In this document: one piece after another, positions 21,600 through 30,712 of the stretch
Position numbering within the stretch: the first letter of the stretch is position 1
Layout of the letters: each line of letters opens with the position of its first letter
Assembly (NCBI GenBank): GCA_021399435.1
Contig: JAJTUP010000098.1
Coordinates: 146,341-210,340 of the forward strand
Direction of reading: 5' to 3'
Origin: Diaporthe sp. PMI_573
Taxonomy: Eukaryota; Ascomycota; Sordariomycetes; Diaporthales; Diaporthaceae
DNA: 64,000 bases
The notes under the pieces: model-generated
What the model was told of the DNA's origin: nothing
Databases searched by the model: none
What the model saw: only the letters and a program-made list of their open reading frames with translations
Program-made: the position numbers and the translations under genes

Positions 21600-22048
21600 A
21601 GGACCGTTTATTTTAATTTATGTTTAAGGGCTGTAGAGACCAAGAAATGCACTCAAGCCGCGCCAATAGAGCAACAACGACGATAATTAGGGACTGGTTT
21701 GCTATCTTACGCCTTCCGGCTATAGCTAAGATCAAGCCAGAAAATCGCCACAATGCCGACGAAGGAGGTATCGCCGAGGGTGACGGGCTAAACGGCATCG
21801 TCTTGGGACCTTCTGGAAGGAGGGTTGTCATCAAACAAAGCAATGGGTCTCGAGTGTGGACCTCCTTCATCGAGTGTATCTCTGCTACGGGCAAAGCTTG
21901 CCCACCACTTGTTATATTTAAGGGGAAAACGGTCCAACAGCAGTGGTTTAAATCGCTTGAGGGATTTCAACACTGGGAGTTTACTGCTACACGAAACGGC
22001 TGGACCAACAACGATATTGCTCTCGAATGGCTAGAGAAGATCTTCATG
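21600..22048 (+). pseudogene. pogo transposase catalytic-core fragment
   Basis: The plus strand encodes the middle of a DDE_1 transposase: ENRHNADEGGIAEGDG (first catalytic Asp region), SRVWTSFIECISATGKA, PPLVIFKGKTVQQQWF and WTNNDIALEWLEKIF. It aligns with the intact element at 39.6-41.2 kb (NRWNADEGGLMEG, SRAWTSFLECISATGKF). It breaks near 22048, where a hAT fragment of opposite orientation begins; the second and third catalytic Asp are missing. Confidence 0.75.
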
Positions 22049-22345
22049 CTCAACAGAATCCGCATTCGTTTGGACTCGAAGAGGTTAAATGGACGGCCAT
22101 CAGCAAAAATTGCTCTAGCAGGAAGCTCATCAAGCATCTGCTTAAAGGTCTTGTCCACTACAGGAAAGTGCTGAGTAAGTTGAGACTGCTGAGACTGTTG
22201 CTGCCCTCTGTAATTGGGGCAATGGCGAAGTAAGTGCTTCTTCTGACGAGTAGTGCCCTTGGTTGTCTCGTGGCCGCAGTGCTTGCACTTGACTCGTGAG
22301 TTCTTGAACCCCGAGCTAGCGTCCGAGGCAATCGTGATAAATTCT
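22049..22345 (-). pseudogene. hAT transposase N-terminal fragment with BED-type zinc finger
   Basis: Minus-strand open frame with VKCKHCGHETTKGTTRQ then KKHLLRHCPNY (a BED-like C-x2-C...H...C/H finger), a Gln-rich linker, and ELPARAIFADGRPFNLFES. The latter matches the position after the finger in hAT-3 (AAAVIAGGRPFSLFES). Truncated at both ends. Confidence 0.7.
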
Positions 22346-22460
22346 CGGTGGACCTAGTGGTCGGCTAGCCTTCCAGAGGTTCTAGGCATTGTAGAAGAAG
22401 CACGAAGGGTCTGAAGGTAGTGGGGAGTCGGATTGGGAAGTTTCAGGGGGATACAGCCAC

Positions 22461-22661
22461 TGTCACGGCCAGCACGAGATGCAGCATGGGAGCTGGGTCT
22501 ATTGGCGCTATCAACGAATATTCTAAGCTGAGGAGAGGAAAAGAAAGGGGAGAGCGAAGCTCTGGCGGTCCCTGGCTCGCGAAGTCTTGACGCGACTGTG
22601 GGGCTAAGGGTTAGGGTCCTTGTGACGGCCAGAGGGCTTGCCTACCGTGGCTGCCGTCACA
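22461..22661. repeat. LTR-like segment with TGTCACGG...CCGTCACA ends
   Basis: Starts TGTCACGGCCAG and ends CTGCCGTCACA, near-perfect short inverted ends of TG...CA type, 201 bp. Inside it, TTGTGACGGC (22620-22629) and GCCGTCACAA (22653-22662) form a perfect 10-bp palindromic pair. No target-site duplication is visible, so the LTR reading is tentative. Confidence 0.35.
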
Positions 22662-22780
22662 AAAGGGGCCTCCAACGCGAGAGGAGAACATAATAAGGGG
22701 AATAGGAGACCAGAAGAGAGGAGGATAGGCAGATTTAAAAACAAATATATCACGATACTCCAATCTGATCGGACAGAAAA

Positions 22781-23077
22781 TGTCGAGAGGTCAGGGGAAG
22801 ATGCTGGGCAAAGATTGCTTGAGTGCAGATCAGGATCTGAACATTCCGTGCTATGTTGCGATTGATACCTAACTACATTGTGATTCCAGTGCGTCTAGCC
22901 ACCCATCTTATAACCTGACCTGCCCATCCCTCATGGATCTCGATGCACGCTGGCCTGAGCGAGGCTCAGCCCTGACTTGGGCGCCATATGGGCCTGAGCG
23001 GTGCTGCGGTGCCTTTCGCCGATACTACGGTGCCCTTCACCGGGCCTCCGACGGGCCCGAAGTGCTGCCTTCCAACA
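22781..23077 (+). repeat. Solo LTR, copy 2
   Basis: 297 bp, TGTCGAGAGGTCAGGGG to CTTCCAACA, about 97% like the LTR in the DUF3638 gene, flanked by GAAAA on both sides (22776-22780 and 23078-23082). The differences from copy 1 include several transitions. Confidence 0.9.
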
Positions 23078-23209
23078 GAAAATAATAATATAGAGAGACG
23101 AGATTAATTGCTTCTTTCTAAAGGTTTTAAAAGATAACGCATAAGAAAGCCTTATTTATAGACCAGCCAGGTCTTAAGGAACATGCTACCCTACACCCCG
23201 GAACACTAC

Positions 23210-25680
23210 TAGTGATGCATTTTTCTGTACACGTACGTACGTACGTACTGTATTTTGGGTAGCTGTACGTACGTACAACTTTTCTGTACGTACAAAATTG
23301 TACCATACAAATTTCCTCCTTCCTTTTTAGGCAATAGTTGAGTACGAGCATTCATACGGTCCTGGTCTCCTGTCACTCTAGTCTCCAACCACTGATTCCA
23401 CTTCAGTACCAACCCCCAATATATCACCTGTCGACTGTAAGACACCTTCCCACTCGAAATCTCCATTGGCAGAGGCCATCACACCATCCATCCAGACCTT
23501 CTTGCCCTGCGCATTCACAAACAACTCGAGGTACGAATCTTCAAGTTCCAGCCAGTCCTTCTCCTCAAGATCCGCCCAGCGCTTTTTATGCGCGTACTTC
23601 TGATCCTTAAGGCGATCTAATACGCGATCATTCATAAAAATGAAGGCCTGCATGTCCGCGTGCATGGGCGTAAGGCGATTTCGAGCTTTCGTGTGTTTGA
23701 ACCTGATAGCAGAGAAACTTCGTTCTGAAGGTACGGAGTTTGCAAGCGTGTTCATTGCCTTCACAGCTACTCTAGCCAGAATCGAGCCCTGGTTGAGGAG
23801 GCACTGCCACGCCATTGCTGGCCTGAAACCATCGTCGTATACAGCGCTGTGCTTATTGAATAAGCCGTCTGGGCCGCCTGTACGCATTCGGAAGTGTGTG
23901 AATTCGGAGAGGGCACGGTGATACTCGTCGTCATTTTCCAGCTGTTTCTGCAAATATTCTTGGACGCGTGCAAAGACGCTAGGCGGAAGTTTCGAGTTTG
24001 GACCTGTTTTATCAGGCCGGAGGGCATCGGCGATCCAATGTATATCGTACGTTTGCTTATCAAGCCTAGCTTTGAATATAGCGTCAATATCGTCCCACGG
24101 AATATCAGGGAACTGATCAGCCTCTCTTCTCTCAGCCCATTTGCTTTTGATTTGCAGCCAGCGATTTACAACGTGTGCAATTCCCGCCCCATCAGCCTCA
24201 GAAGCGTGTTGAAAGTCGTTCACCGGTTTCAGCACAGCGATCGCAGCCTCGAGTTCTAGCCAGAAGCTGCTGTCTTTGATGATCCGAACCGCTTCGGGCA
24301 GGAGAACGGGGCAATCTTGAGATCGCAACTCATCCCGTACATCTTTTCGAACAGACCAGTCTCTGGCAGGGTCTCGAGAACGGAGGAGGGAGAAGAAAGA
24401 ATTGTACTGGGAACCCCAGCGTGTAATTATACTGTTCGGAACGAGCAGGTTAGTATATCAATTTCTCAGTCGCAGCTAACAATTCACCGGTACCTTCGGA
24501 TCAGCGCGCGAGTTACTCCGTTCCACCTTGTGCGCTGGCACATTCTCAATCTTTGTAATTGTAATTTAGACCGTGAGAAGAACACGAGCAGGGTGCTGAC
24601 GTTGTTAGAGATCCTCGAAGAAGGGAAGAAGAAGAATATCTTTAATCAGAAGCTGAAGGCCGTGAGAATCGCACAGAGAGAAGTTGATGTGTGAGAGCTC
24701 TGGGAATCCCCCTAGCAGGTTGTGTACAGAGCGCATCGTATTTTCGGTATCCGTACAGATAGAATTGATCCTGGAGAGATCGCCGCCACACAGTTGCTGC
24801 ATTTCTCCCCAGATCAGCCGCACCCAGTTCTCTGCCGTGTGCTGTTCGTCTCCCGTGTCAAGTGTTTTCCAGCAGAAGGCCGGGCCGTCTGGTACCTGTA
24901 CCGAGATATTAACGATCCTGTGGCCCGAGACATTATCGGAGGCGTCAAATATGATGTTGAACCATTCCGAGCTGGTAATACGTTTGAAAACCTCGTCATA
25001 GATTTCCTGATAGAACTCGGGAAGAATTCGCGTGATGACGGCACGGCTAGGGGGCTTCCAGCCTGGCTTGATGCGAGTGAAGAAATAACGCCAACGACGG
25101 CTCTCGAAGAGGCTGAAGGGGCGACCGCCGGCGATTACAGCAGCGGCGGCATCATAGGCGAAACTGCGGCTCTCGTCCTGAGAGATATGCTGAATTCCGA
25201 CCTCCGTTATCTTCTTTTGTACAGCTTCAGAATATGAGGGAAGATAGCCGGCGTTATCTCGAGCTTGGCGCTCTTGTCGCTGCGTAGCTTGCCATTTGTC
25301 ACACGCAGCGAGGTGCTCTTTCGGCCTCCCAACAGAGGTCGCTGCAAAGTCCTTCTGGCAGTGACGGCATCTGTATCGCTTGCTTTTCTTGGGGTTCGAG
25401 CGGCCGAGGTCGATAAACTGTCGCCAAATGAAGGCAGCGTCAGCTTTGGCAGGGGCCATCTTTTTTGGCAATGCGTTCAATTGGGGGAGAATGGCAGAGT
25501 AACGCTGAGTTGTTAAGCCGGCAAAGTTTTGTACAGCTCCGTACTCGTACGGCATGACCCATAAATTACCTGATTTGGAATATAGTGGACTCAGTCGTAC
25601 GTACATAGTACATGTACGTACATTTTCTTCCTGTACGTACGTACGTACAACAAGGTTGTACAAACTGTACAACATCACTA
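23210..25680 (-). mobile_element. hAT-3 DNA transposon, nearly complete
   Basis: Ends share TAGTGATG (left 23210; the complement of CATCACTA at the right end, 25680). Both subterminal regions are packed with GTAC/GTACGTAC repeats (23226-23300 and 25593-25670), likely transposase binding sites. It carries one minus-strand transposase gene. The flanking 8-mers (AACACTAC and GTGGCAGG) do not match, so a clean insertion with an 8-bp duplication is not preserved. A broken BCS1-type gene starts right at the right-hand end. Confidence 0.8.
23378..25459 (-). pseudogene. hAT-3 transposase, near-intact, one frameshift
   Basis: Transposase read leftward. ATG chosen at 25459 (MAPAKADAAFIW). A BED-like finger follows (YRCRHCQKDFAATSVGRPKE then HLAACDKW), then the hAT core (FDASDN; LCDSHGLQLLIKDIL). 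At about 24607 the frame shifts by one base: FFEDL stops, while the neighbouring frame continues NNVSTLLVFFSRSKLQ. An intron of about 62 bases with a CTAAC branch then leads into IITRWGSQYNSFF, and the last exon ends at 23378. The C-terminal dimerisation block is NSVPSERSFSAIRFKHTKAR. Apart from the one frameshift I see no stops, so the copy is young or the frameshift is a sequencing error. Confidence 0.8.
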
Positions 25681-26201
25681 GTGGCAGGTCAGACGATCAA
25701 AAAGGCATCAGCTTGTCGGGTCTGCTCAATGCGATCGACGGCGTTGCCTCGCATGAGGGGAGGGTACTTATTATGACGACAAACAAGCCGGAAATACTGG
25801 ACGACGCTCTGATCAGGCCGGGTCGTGTCGATATGCAAGTTGAGTTCACATATGCCACAGAGGAACAGGCGAGAGAGCTCTTCGAGAGGATGTACGAGGC
25901 CGACTCAAAAGGTTCTTTTACAGTATCGACAAACACAGACCACCACAACAGAGGGGATTTGGAAGGAGCTCCGGGTGGTTTCCTTGACATAAACGGGAAA
26001 TATATAACCACCGAAGAGATGAAAAGGATCGCTGCCGATTTCGCGACCAAAATCCCCGCCGAGTTCTCCCCTGCAGAACTGCAGGAATTCCTACTGAAGA
26101 GGAAGAAAGATCCGCGTAGGGCACTAGCAGAGGTCGGCACTTGGGTGGACGGGATGTTGAGTCGGAACGCGAGCAAGAAGAAAGTGATGCAAGTTCAGTA
26201 A
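25681..26201 (+). pseudogene. BCS1-type AAA ATPase, C-terminal part only
   Basis: About 173 codons following directly on the hAT-3 end: SLSGLLNAIDGVASHEGRV, LIMTTNKPEILDDALIRPGR (sensor and arginine-finger region of AAA ATPases), VDMQVEFTYATEEQAREL, then a C-terminal helical part ending at TAA 26199-26201. This is the BCS1 family (mitochondrial Rieske-protein translocase and its many fungal paralogues). Walker A and B and the N-terminal import region are missing. The missing part is not found on the other side of hAT-3. The frame is clean, so truncation may be recent. Confidence 0.85.
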
Positions 26202-26880
26202 AGGACAGAGAAGCAACCGGTGGGCTGTCGTTGAAAGCATGAGACGGAGGACTGACTATCGAGAACCACGCAGTGCACCTAATCTGCTTGCAAAGTCCAA
26301 GTAAGTTACCAATAGCGTTCTGTCGAATTTCACTGAGACCAGTTACTAAATGAGTTTGATTAACCACGAAGCTAGTTCATCGAGGAGCAGATTAAGCATA
26401 TCTACGTTCTTAGATTTTTTTGTTATTTTTAGCCTGTTAGCCGTATTGTATAGATGTAGGAAAGCCAATATGGTAGGAATAATGCATTTAGGATTTAACT
26501 AATCGGAATCCACGATTTGGGCTTTAGACTGCGATTAACCCCTAGAGCCCGTCATCCTCATCGTCATCGTCTATACCACCGCCGATGCAAGCAAAATCGG
26601 AGTTCAAATAAGGGTCCCACAAATGTTCAAAATCCTGGATGCTATCTACATGGTCGGAAGAGTTAATCCGAACTCTCTATTTGTATTCCGGCGGGTCTTT
26701 GCCCCGGGGAGCCGGGATGTGCCAATTAATATCGTGTATCAAATGCGATGATGGTTCTAACAACACATTCAATTGTCGGATCCAGTCGTTCCACTTCTTG
26801 AGTAGGTTACCGGGTTTCTAGGGTTAAAAATAAGGAATCAAATAACAAAAACAACTTTGAATCAAATTCTTCATCGAGGA
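26202..26880. other. Intergenic with a small minus-strand coding relic
   Basis: Between about 26540 and 26820 the minus strand reads LLKKWNDWIRQLNVLLE and, after one in-frame TAG, DFEHLWDPYLNSDFACIGG with an acidic tail and stop. It looks like the C-terminal relic of an unidentified gene. The rest is AT-rich. Confidence 0.35.
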
Positions 26881-27010
26881 CCTTTCCATCTATACACTGC
26901 CACTGCTCCATTTCCTAATTTAAGAATCCTTGTTTAAAAAAGTAGTAAAATAGACACTAAACGATGTAAGATGAACAAAATTAGATTCTGGGACACACCT
27001 TATAATGCAA

Positions 27011-27018
27011 TATAAAAA
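27011..27018 (+). promoter_or_regulatory. TATA box of small gene copy 1
   Basis: TATAAAAAG within GCAATATAAAAAGATAAATGG, 79 bases before the ATG at 27097. The same block precedes copy 2 (29630), so the promoter region was duplicated with the gene. Confidence 0.6.
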
Positions 27019-27096
27019 GATAAATGGAATTCCACATTGTACAGTATGTCGAAATTTAAACCAGGAAAATCTTTTCATCCTACAACTAAATCGAAA

Positions 27097-27357
27097 ATGG
27101 CACAAAATTTAAACCAAAGCTCAGCTGACACAGAGACCATCGAGAATGACGTGAATAGTCCACGATTAATACAATCACGACGAACCACGGCAGGAAATGG
27201 TGATGATAAACTTTTTGAACCCCTACAAAAGCTGACCGGCGAAGGCACGCTGGCCAGCATATCCCTCAACCAGTTTGCCGAAAACGATGCGATTACCAAC
27301 GTTGAAAAACAACAAACCCCAGACAATTCTGATATACACAATACACGGTACCTTTAG
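27097..27357 (+). CDS. Small hypothetical protein, duplicated family, copy 1
   Basis: An 86-residue hydrophilic protein starting MAQNLNQSSADTE, with no signal peptide or membrane segment. The first 82 residues align without gaps to the product at 29713 (about 52% identity by eye: KLFE/KHFE, GEGTLAS/GKGTVAS, NQFAEN/KQYAEN, ITNVE/FTNVE). Divergence spares the frame and the upstream TATA block, which argues for a real gene family. The last few codons run into a BAH-domain fragment on the other strand, so the original C-terminus may have been replaced. Function unknown. Confidence 0.5.
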   Translation: MAQNLNQSSADTETIENDVNSPRLIQSRRTTAGNGDDKLFEPLQKLTGEGTLASISLNQFAENDAITNVEKQQTPDNSDIHNTRYL

Positions 27358-27534
27358 GAAGCTCGTCCGGCCAGTACACCCAGCAGACACGTGCATAGAC
27401 GTGCCGTTCATCGCTTGCGCGAATCTCCAAAATCCGGGAAACCCACTCCTGCTCTTTATTGCTGTCAACGCTGTTCTCATTTGAGACAAAGACATAGTCG
27501 TCAATGGAGAATTTGCAACCGTTTGCTATCAGTT
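27354..27534 (-). pseudogene. BAH-domain fragment
   Basis: The minus strand reads CKFSIDDYVFVSNEN, KEQEWVSRILEIRASDERH and VYARVCWVYWPDELP, the core of a fungal BAH (bromo-adjacent homology) domain that binds histones or nucleosomes. It is broken at 27354, where the small-gene copy 1 begins in the opposite direction, and the expected YHG.NELV continuation is absent. No PHD or other partner domain is seen nearby. Confidence 0.65.
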
Positions 27535-27539
27535 GGATT

Positions 27540-28195
27540 AGAGCGGTGTTTCAGTTAGTTAACTAAGCATTACAGGATAGTTAGGTACATACAAAGCAAG
27601 CTATTTACCGCACTGCAAATGTCTCTAGCTAGCCAGGCTAGACCTGGCATGTTCTAGTCCTGTCTTGGAACAGTGTGCATGCATTAGTAAGTGGTGTAGG
27701 CAAAACTCACGTAGCACAAAGGCGTGCGTTTCCAGCCATCAACACAGCTTTCGAGGTTTCACGGTCGGCTCAGGATTCGCAGCACAGGTGCTTCGAGAGA
27801 ATCCACATTGTCTTTGGAACAGTTACCGACTTACCTTGCAGGGGTAGTTCTTTAAGTAAAAAACAAAAAGACTTGTAAAGGAATCTTCGAAGTCTAGTAA
27901 ATCATCTAATCCTTAGCCTATCCGAACTAGTGCCATATCAGAAATAAGATGCAAAAACATACATTCCGGCATCAAGTTATAATTAAACTAGACTCGCAAG
28001 ACCGGCTCCCTATCAGTCGAAGGACTTTCAGTAAACGCCCAGCTAGGTGATTCTGATCGAGAACACAAATAGCAGAATGGTGCTTTCCATTATCTCTTCA
28101 TCCGAGAGAAACGCCCTCCAGGTGAAAGTATTTAAACCCATCTCCCCTCCTGCTCACCGAACGCTCCCAAAAGTGGCGCTAAAAGATTTGCGCCG
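27540..28195. other. Intergenic
   Basis: Only short frames without recognisable domains. Nothing further supported. Confidence 0.4.
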
Positions 28196-28984
28196 CTAAG
28201 GATCCCGACACATTTCCTTCACAACATCTTCATCAATATAAAGCTTTTGTCGGTCAGCTGTATGACCTTGGAAAACCTTCTCTTCATGGTTCCAGAGTAG
28301 CTCAACTTGTAACATCCCCGCAGGCCGGACTTTAATGGAAAATTGGTGTTTTTGTTGGCATAAACCGTCCCAGATATTTTTAATCTTTTCCCCATCTCCG
28401 TGCCAGTATCCAGCCCGCCGATTCCACTTGAATAGCCTCCCTGTTCCATCAAGTATCTGTTCCAGGCGAATATGTTGGCCTAGTCTGGGTTCCGAGGCAT
28501 ATCTTGCATTTCTTGGGCATCGTCTCTGTCGTTTCGCCAGTGGCTTTCCTTCTTGTATTTGACGAGAATGTTCCCGCGTTCTGGTACAACCCGATGGACT
28601 GGCCGATGTATTCTGGTGCTGTCGGGGTTCCACGGGTTCTGCACGAGTAGTCTCTATACACTCGTGTTTGTAGTCGCTGAAGCTCTTTAGGGAACCCTTG
28701 ATACGGTGATGCTGGTTATCGAAGGGATTTATTGACACTCTGGAGAGGGACTCGTGCTCGGACATTAATGCATCGATATATTCAACGCTGAATGTGATGG
28801 AAGACGTTTCCTGCTGATCATTATATCTTTCGCCGTTTAGGAAGAGCGAATGCGACTCTTCGTCGATGCTGTAGATCGAACGGTAAATGAATTCAGAGGT
28901 TAGCCACCCGTTTTCCTGCTGGTCCCTCAGAATCCGCGAGTTCTTTTGGTGAACATCGGTAGTGGCAGCCTCATCTATCCTCAT
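28196..28984 (-). CDS. Hypothetical protein (possible second part of a split gene)
   Basis: A 262-residue frame, MRIDEAATTDVHQ to MCRDP. The C-terminal third (RLFKWNRRAGYWHGDGEKIK, then KVRPAGMLQVELLW) is Trp-rich and looks like a folded domain that I do not recognise. The ATG overlaps the stop of the upstream frame (28981-29283) as ATGA. In a fungus this overlap more likely reflects a frameshift or an unrecognised intron in a single gene than two separate genes. No transposon signature. Confidence 0.4.
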   Translation of the reverse strand: MRIDEAATTDVHQKNSRILRDQQENGWLTSEFIYRSIYSIDEESHSLFLNGERYNDQQETSSITFSVEYIDALMSEHESLSRVSINPFDNQHHRIKGSLKSFSDYKHECIETTRAEPVEPRQHQNTSASPSGCTRTREHSRQIQEGKPLAKRQRRCPRNARYASEPRLGQHIRLEQILDGTGRLFKWNRRAGYWHGDGEKIKNIWDGLCQQKHQFSIKVRPAGMLQVELLWNHEEKVFQGHTADRQKLYIDEDVVKEMCRDP

Positions 28985-29283
28985 TTATCATCAACTGCAG
29001 AGCATGAAGGTTTCTCAGTATCCGGCTGCTGGGCAGATACTCCTAGCTTAGCGGGTTGGACAGTCTCGGAGCCTGTCGTATGGTAGCAGACGATGCCGTG
29101 ATCAGTGCGTTCTGAACAGTTCAATTTCGTAATAGTGGGAATAGGGAAAGCTCGAGTACTCTTGGAAGAACCTTTGAGCTTCCCTGCCGCGCGACCCAAC
29201 GCCTTCTGAACCAGCCCCTTGATATGAGCAACGTTCGATTTGGTATCCTTACGTAGACCCCTGCTATTCACTACGTAGACCAT
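28981..29283 (-). CDS. Hypothetical protein, N-terminal frame MVYVVNS
   Basis: About 100 codons from ATG at 29283 (MVYVVNSRGLRKD), a basic region (KALGRAAGKLKGSSKS), ending at the ATGA overlap with the next frame. A TATATAA-type box on the minus strand near 29420 lies about 135 bases upstream. The first 10 codons and about 60 bases of leader recur, diverged, at 45.78 kb (MVYPVNSTGL), and similarity ends at a GTAA that could be a shared splice donor. Function unknown. Confidence 0.4.
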   Translation of the reverse strand: MVYVVNSRGLRKDTKSNVAHIKGLVQKALGRAAGKLKGSSKSTRAFPIPTITKLNCSERTDHGIVCYHTTGSETVQPAKLGVSAQQPDTEKPSCSAVDDK

Positions 29284-29629
29284 GACGTTAAAACAGACCA
29301 AGTTGTCTTGGATTTACGCACTGCTGGATAATACTGTAAACAATAATATTGGCCCTCATATTTTGAGAGTACTGTCAGTAATGGGCATCACCGTGGTTGA
29401 TATTGTAGCTAGGTCTGGATTATATACCCTGCGATAATTTAATGGAGAAACAGTCCCTTGATTCTAATTTAGAAAGCAAAATCGAAACTTATAACTCCTG
29501 GGACGAGGTTAGTTACAGCAACTACACCGTTTCCTAATTTAAGAATTCTTGTTTCCAAAGGTAGTATAACAGACAGTTAACAATGCAAAGCTGACGTTCT
29601 TAAATCCTGAGAAAGACCTTACATTGCAA

Positions 29630-29638
29630 TATAAAAAG
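29630..29638 (+). promoter_or_regulatory. TATA box of small gene copy 2
   Basis: TATAAAAAG in a block (TTGCAATATAAAAAGGTAAA) shared with copy 1 at 27011. The ATG follows 75 bases downstream of its end. Confidence 0.6.
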
Positions 29639-29712
29639 GTAAATGGAATTCCGCATTAGATTTCCGAATCTAAAGCTCACAATTCTTTTCATGCTATATA
29701 TGTCAATCGAAG

Positions 29713-30015
29713 ATGGCGCAGAACTTAAATCGAAACTCAAATCACGCAGAGATAATCAAGAATGCTGTGGACAAGCCAGGGTCAATAAATTCAGGCATGA
29801 CCACGGCAAGGAATGATGGAGATAAACATTTTGAATCCGCACCAAAGCTGATCGGCAAGGGCACCGTGGCCAGCAAAGCCGTCAAACAATATGCCGAAAA
29901 CAATGCATTTACCAATGTTGAAGAACAACAAGCCCTGAGCAATTCTGATGCTCAAGATAAGGAAACGCACATATCCAGCGAGGAGCTTTTCATCCGGACT
30001 TCTACGGAATTCTAA
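29713..30015 (+). CDS. Small hypothetical protein, duplicated family, copy 2
   Basis: A 100-residue hydrophilic protein, MAQNLNRNSNHAE to RTSTEF, the paralogue of the 27097 gene. It has 18 extra C-terminal residues beyond the shared region (ETHISSEELFIRTSTEF), so it may represent the complete form. Upstream similarity between the copies extends through the TATA box to a CCTAATTTAAGAAT motif about 180 bases before the ATG. No known domain, no signal peptide. Could be a lineage-specific gene or the coding part of an unrecognised repeat. Confidence 0.5.
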   Translation: MAQNLNRNSNHAEIIKNAVDKPGSINSGMTTARNDGDKHFESAPKLIGKGTVASKAVKQYAENNAFTNVEEQQALSNSDAQDKETHISSEELFIRTSTEF

Positions 30016-30332
30016 ACTTTCCCAAACACACTGCTTAAAAGATAGTAATGCATTATAATAAAATACTGTACCATGTCCCACAAAAATGGACATGCTGTAA
30101 AGAGTACGAAGAAGGAGTCCTTGTTGTTTGCGGCCAAAGGTGAAACTCGCCAGTTTTAGTAAGCAGAAGTACACTGGAAAGGCTTTTTCAGAATACCAAT
30201 TCATCGGCTGGATTGGAAGGATGCTTTGTTACATATAACGTAATAGTTAATAACTAACCACATATAAGCGATGATTAGAGACCATTGATATATATGCGAT
30301 GTCTTGCGTGGCCACAACAGGTGAGGACTAAA
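30016..30332. other. Intergenic
   Basis: No supported gene between the small-gene copy 2 and the 3' end of the secreted-protein gene. Confidence 0.4.
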
Positions 30333-30575
30333 CTATGGGGAACAGTAAGGACCATCTTGGCTTAGAACGCAGTAAGTAGTGCCACCACAAACCGCAGAAA
30401 GTTGCCACTGTCCTTTGAAATCACATATATACATAGACCCGTCTGGCGCTTCGTTACCATCACGATCGGTAATGACGGGATGACCGCCACCGCAGCCCCA
30501 AGTGTTGGTAACGCACGGCTCGGATGCTGCAAGGTTGAGTGCAGCAAGCCCGAGAAGAATAGAGGCAGTATACAT
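30333..30575 (-). CDS. Small cysteine-rich secreted protein
   Basis: 80 residues. Residues 1-18 (MYTASILLGLAALNLAAS) are a good signal peptide. The mature part has six cysteines (21, 28, 51, 63, 69, 78). The spacing, with MYICDFKGQWQL and YC...DGPYCSP, recalls a family of fungal secreted modules of the type C..G...C....W..CD..G.W......C.....C......PYC, thought to be carbohydrate-associated. That link is my inference from the Cys/Trp pattern. A minus-strand TATATAAA lies at 30705-30712, about 130 bases upstream of the ATG. The gene is intact, intronless, and isolated between repeats. It fits the profile of a candidate effector or cell-wall protein. Confidence 0.7.
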   Translation of the reverse strand: MYTASILLGLAALNLAASEPCVTNTWGCGGGHPVITDRDGNEAPDGSMYICDFKGQWQLSAVCGGTTYCVLSQDGPYCSP

Positions 30576-30704
30576 TGTCGCTTGTTAGACCTAAAGAATC
30601 CGATCTCGAGTATAGAAGTTTGCTTGAGTAGGGCAATGCTGAATAGGGTTATAGAATGAAATGGATGACAGAAAACGAACAATATTGAGTGGCGTGGAGC
30701 TGGG

Positions 30705-30712
30705 TTTATATA
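30705..30712 (-). promoter_or_regulatory. TATA box of the secreted-protein gene
   Basis: TATATAAA on the minus strand, 130 bases before the ATG at 30575. Confidence 0.55.

Noticed and set aside
28981..28984. Operon-like ATGA overlap of two frames
   Set aside because: Translational coupling is not expected in a fungal nuclear gene; a frameshift or missed intron is more likely.
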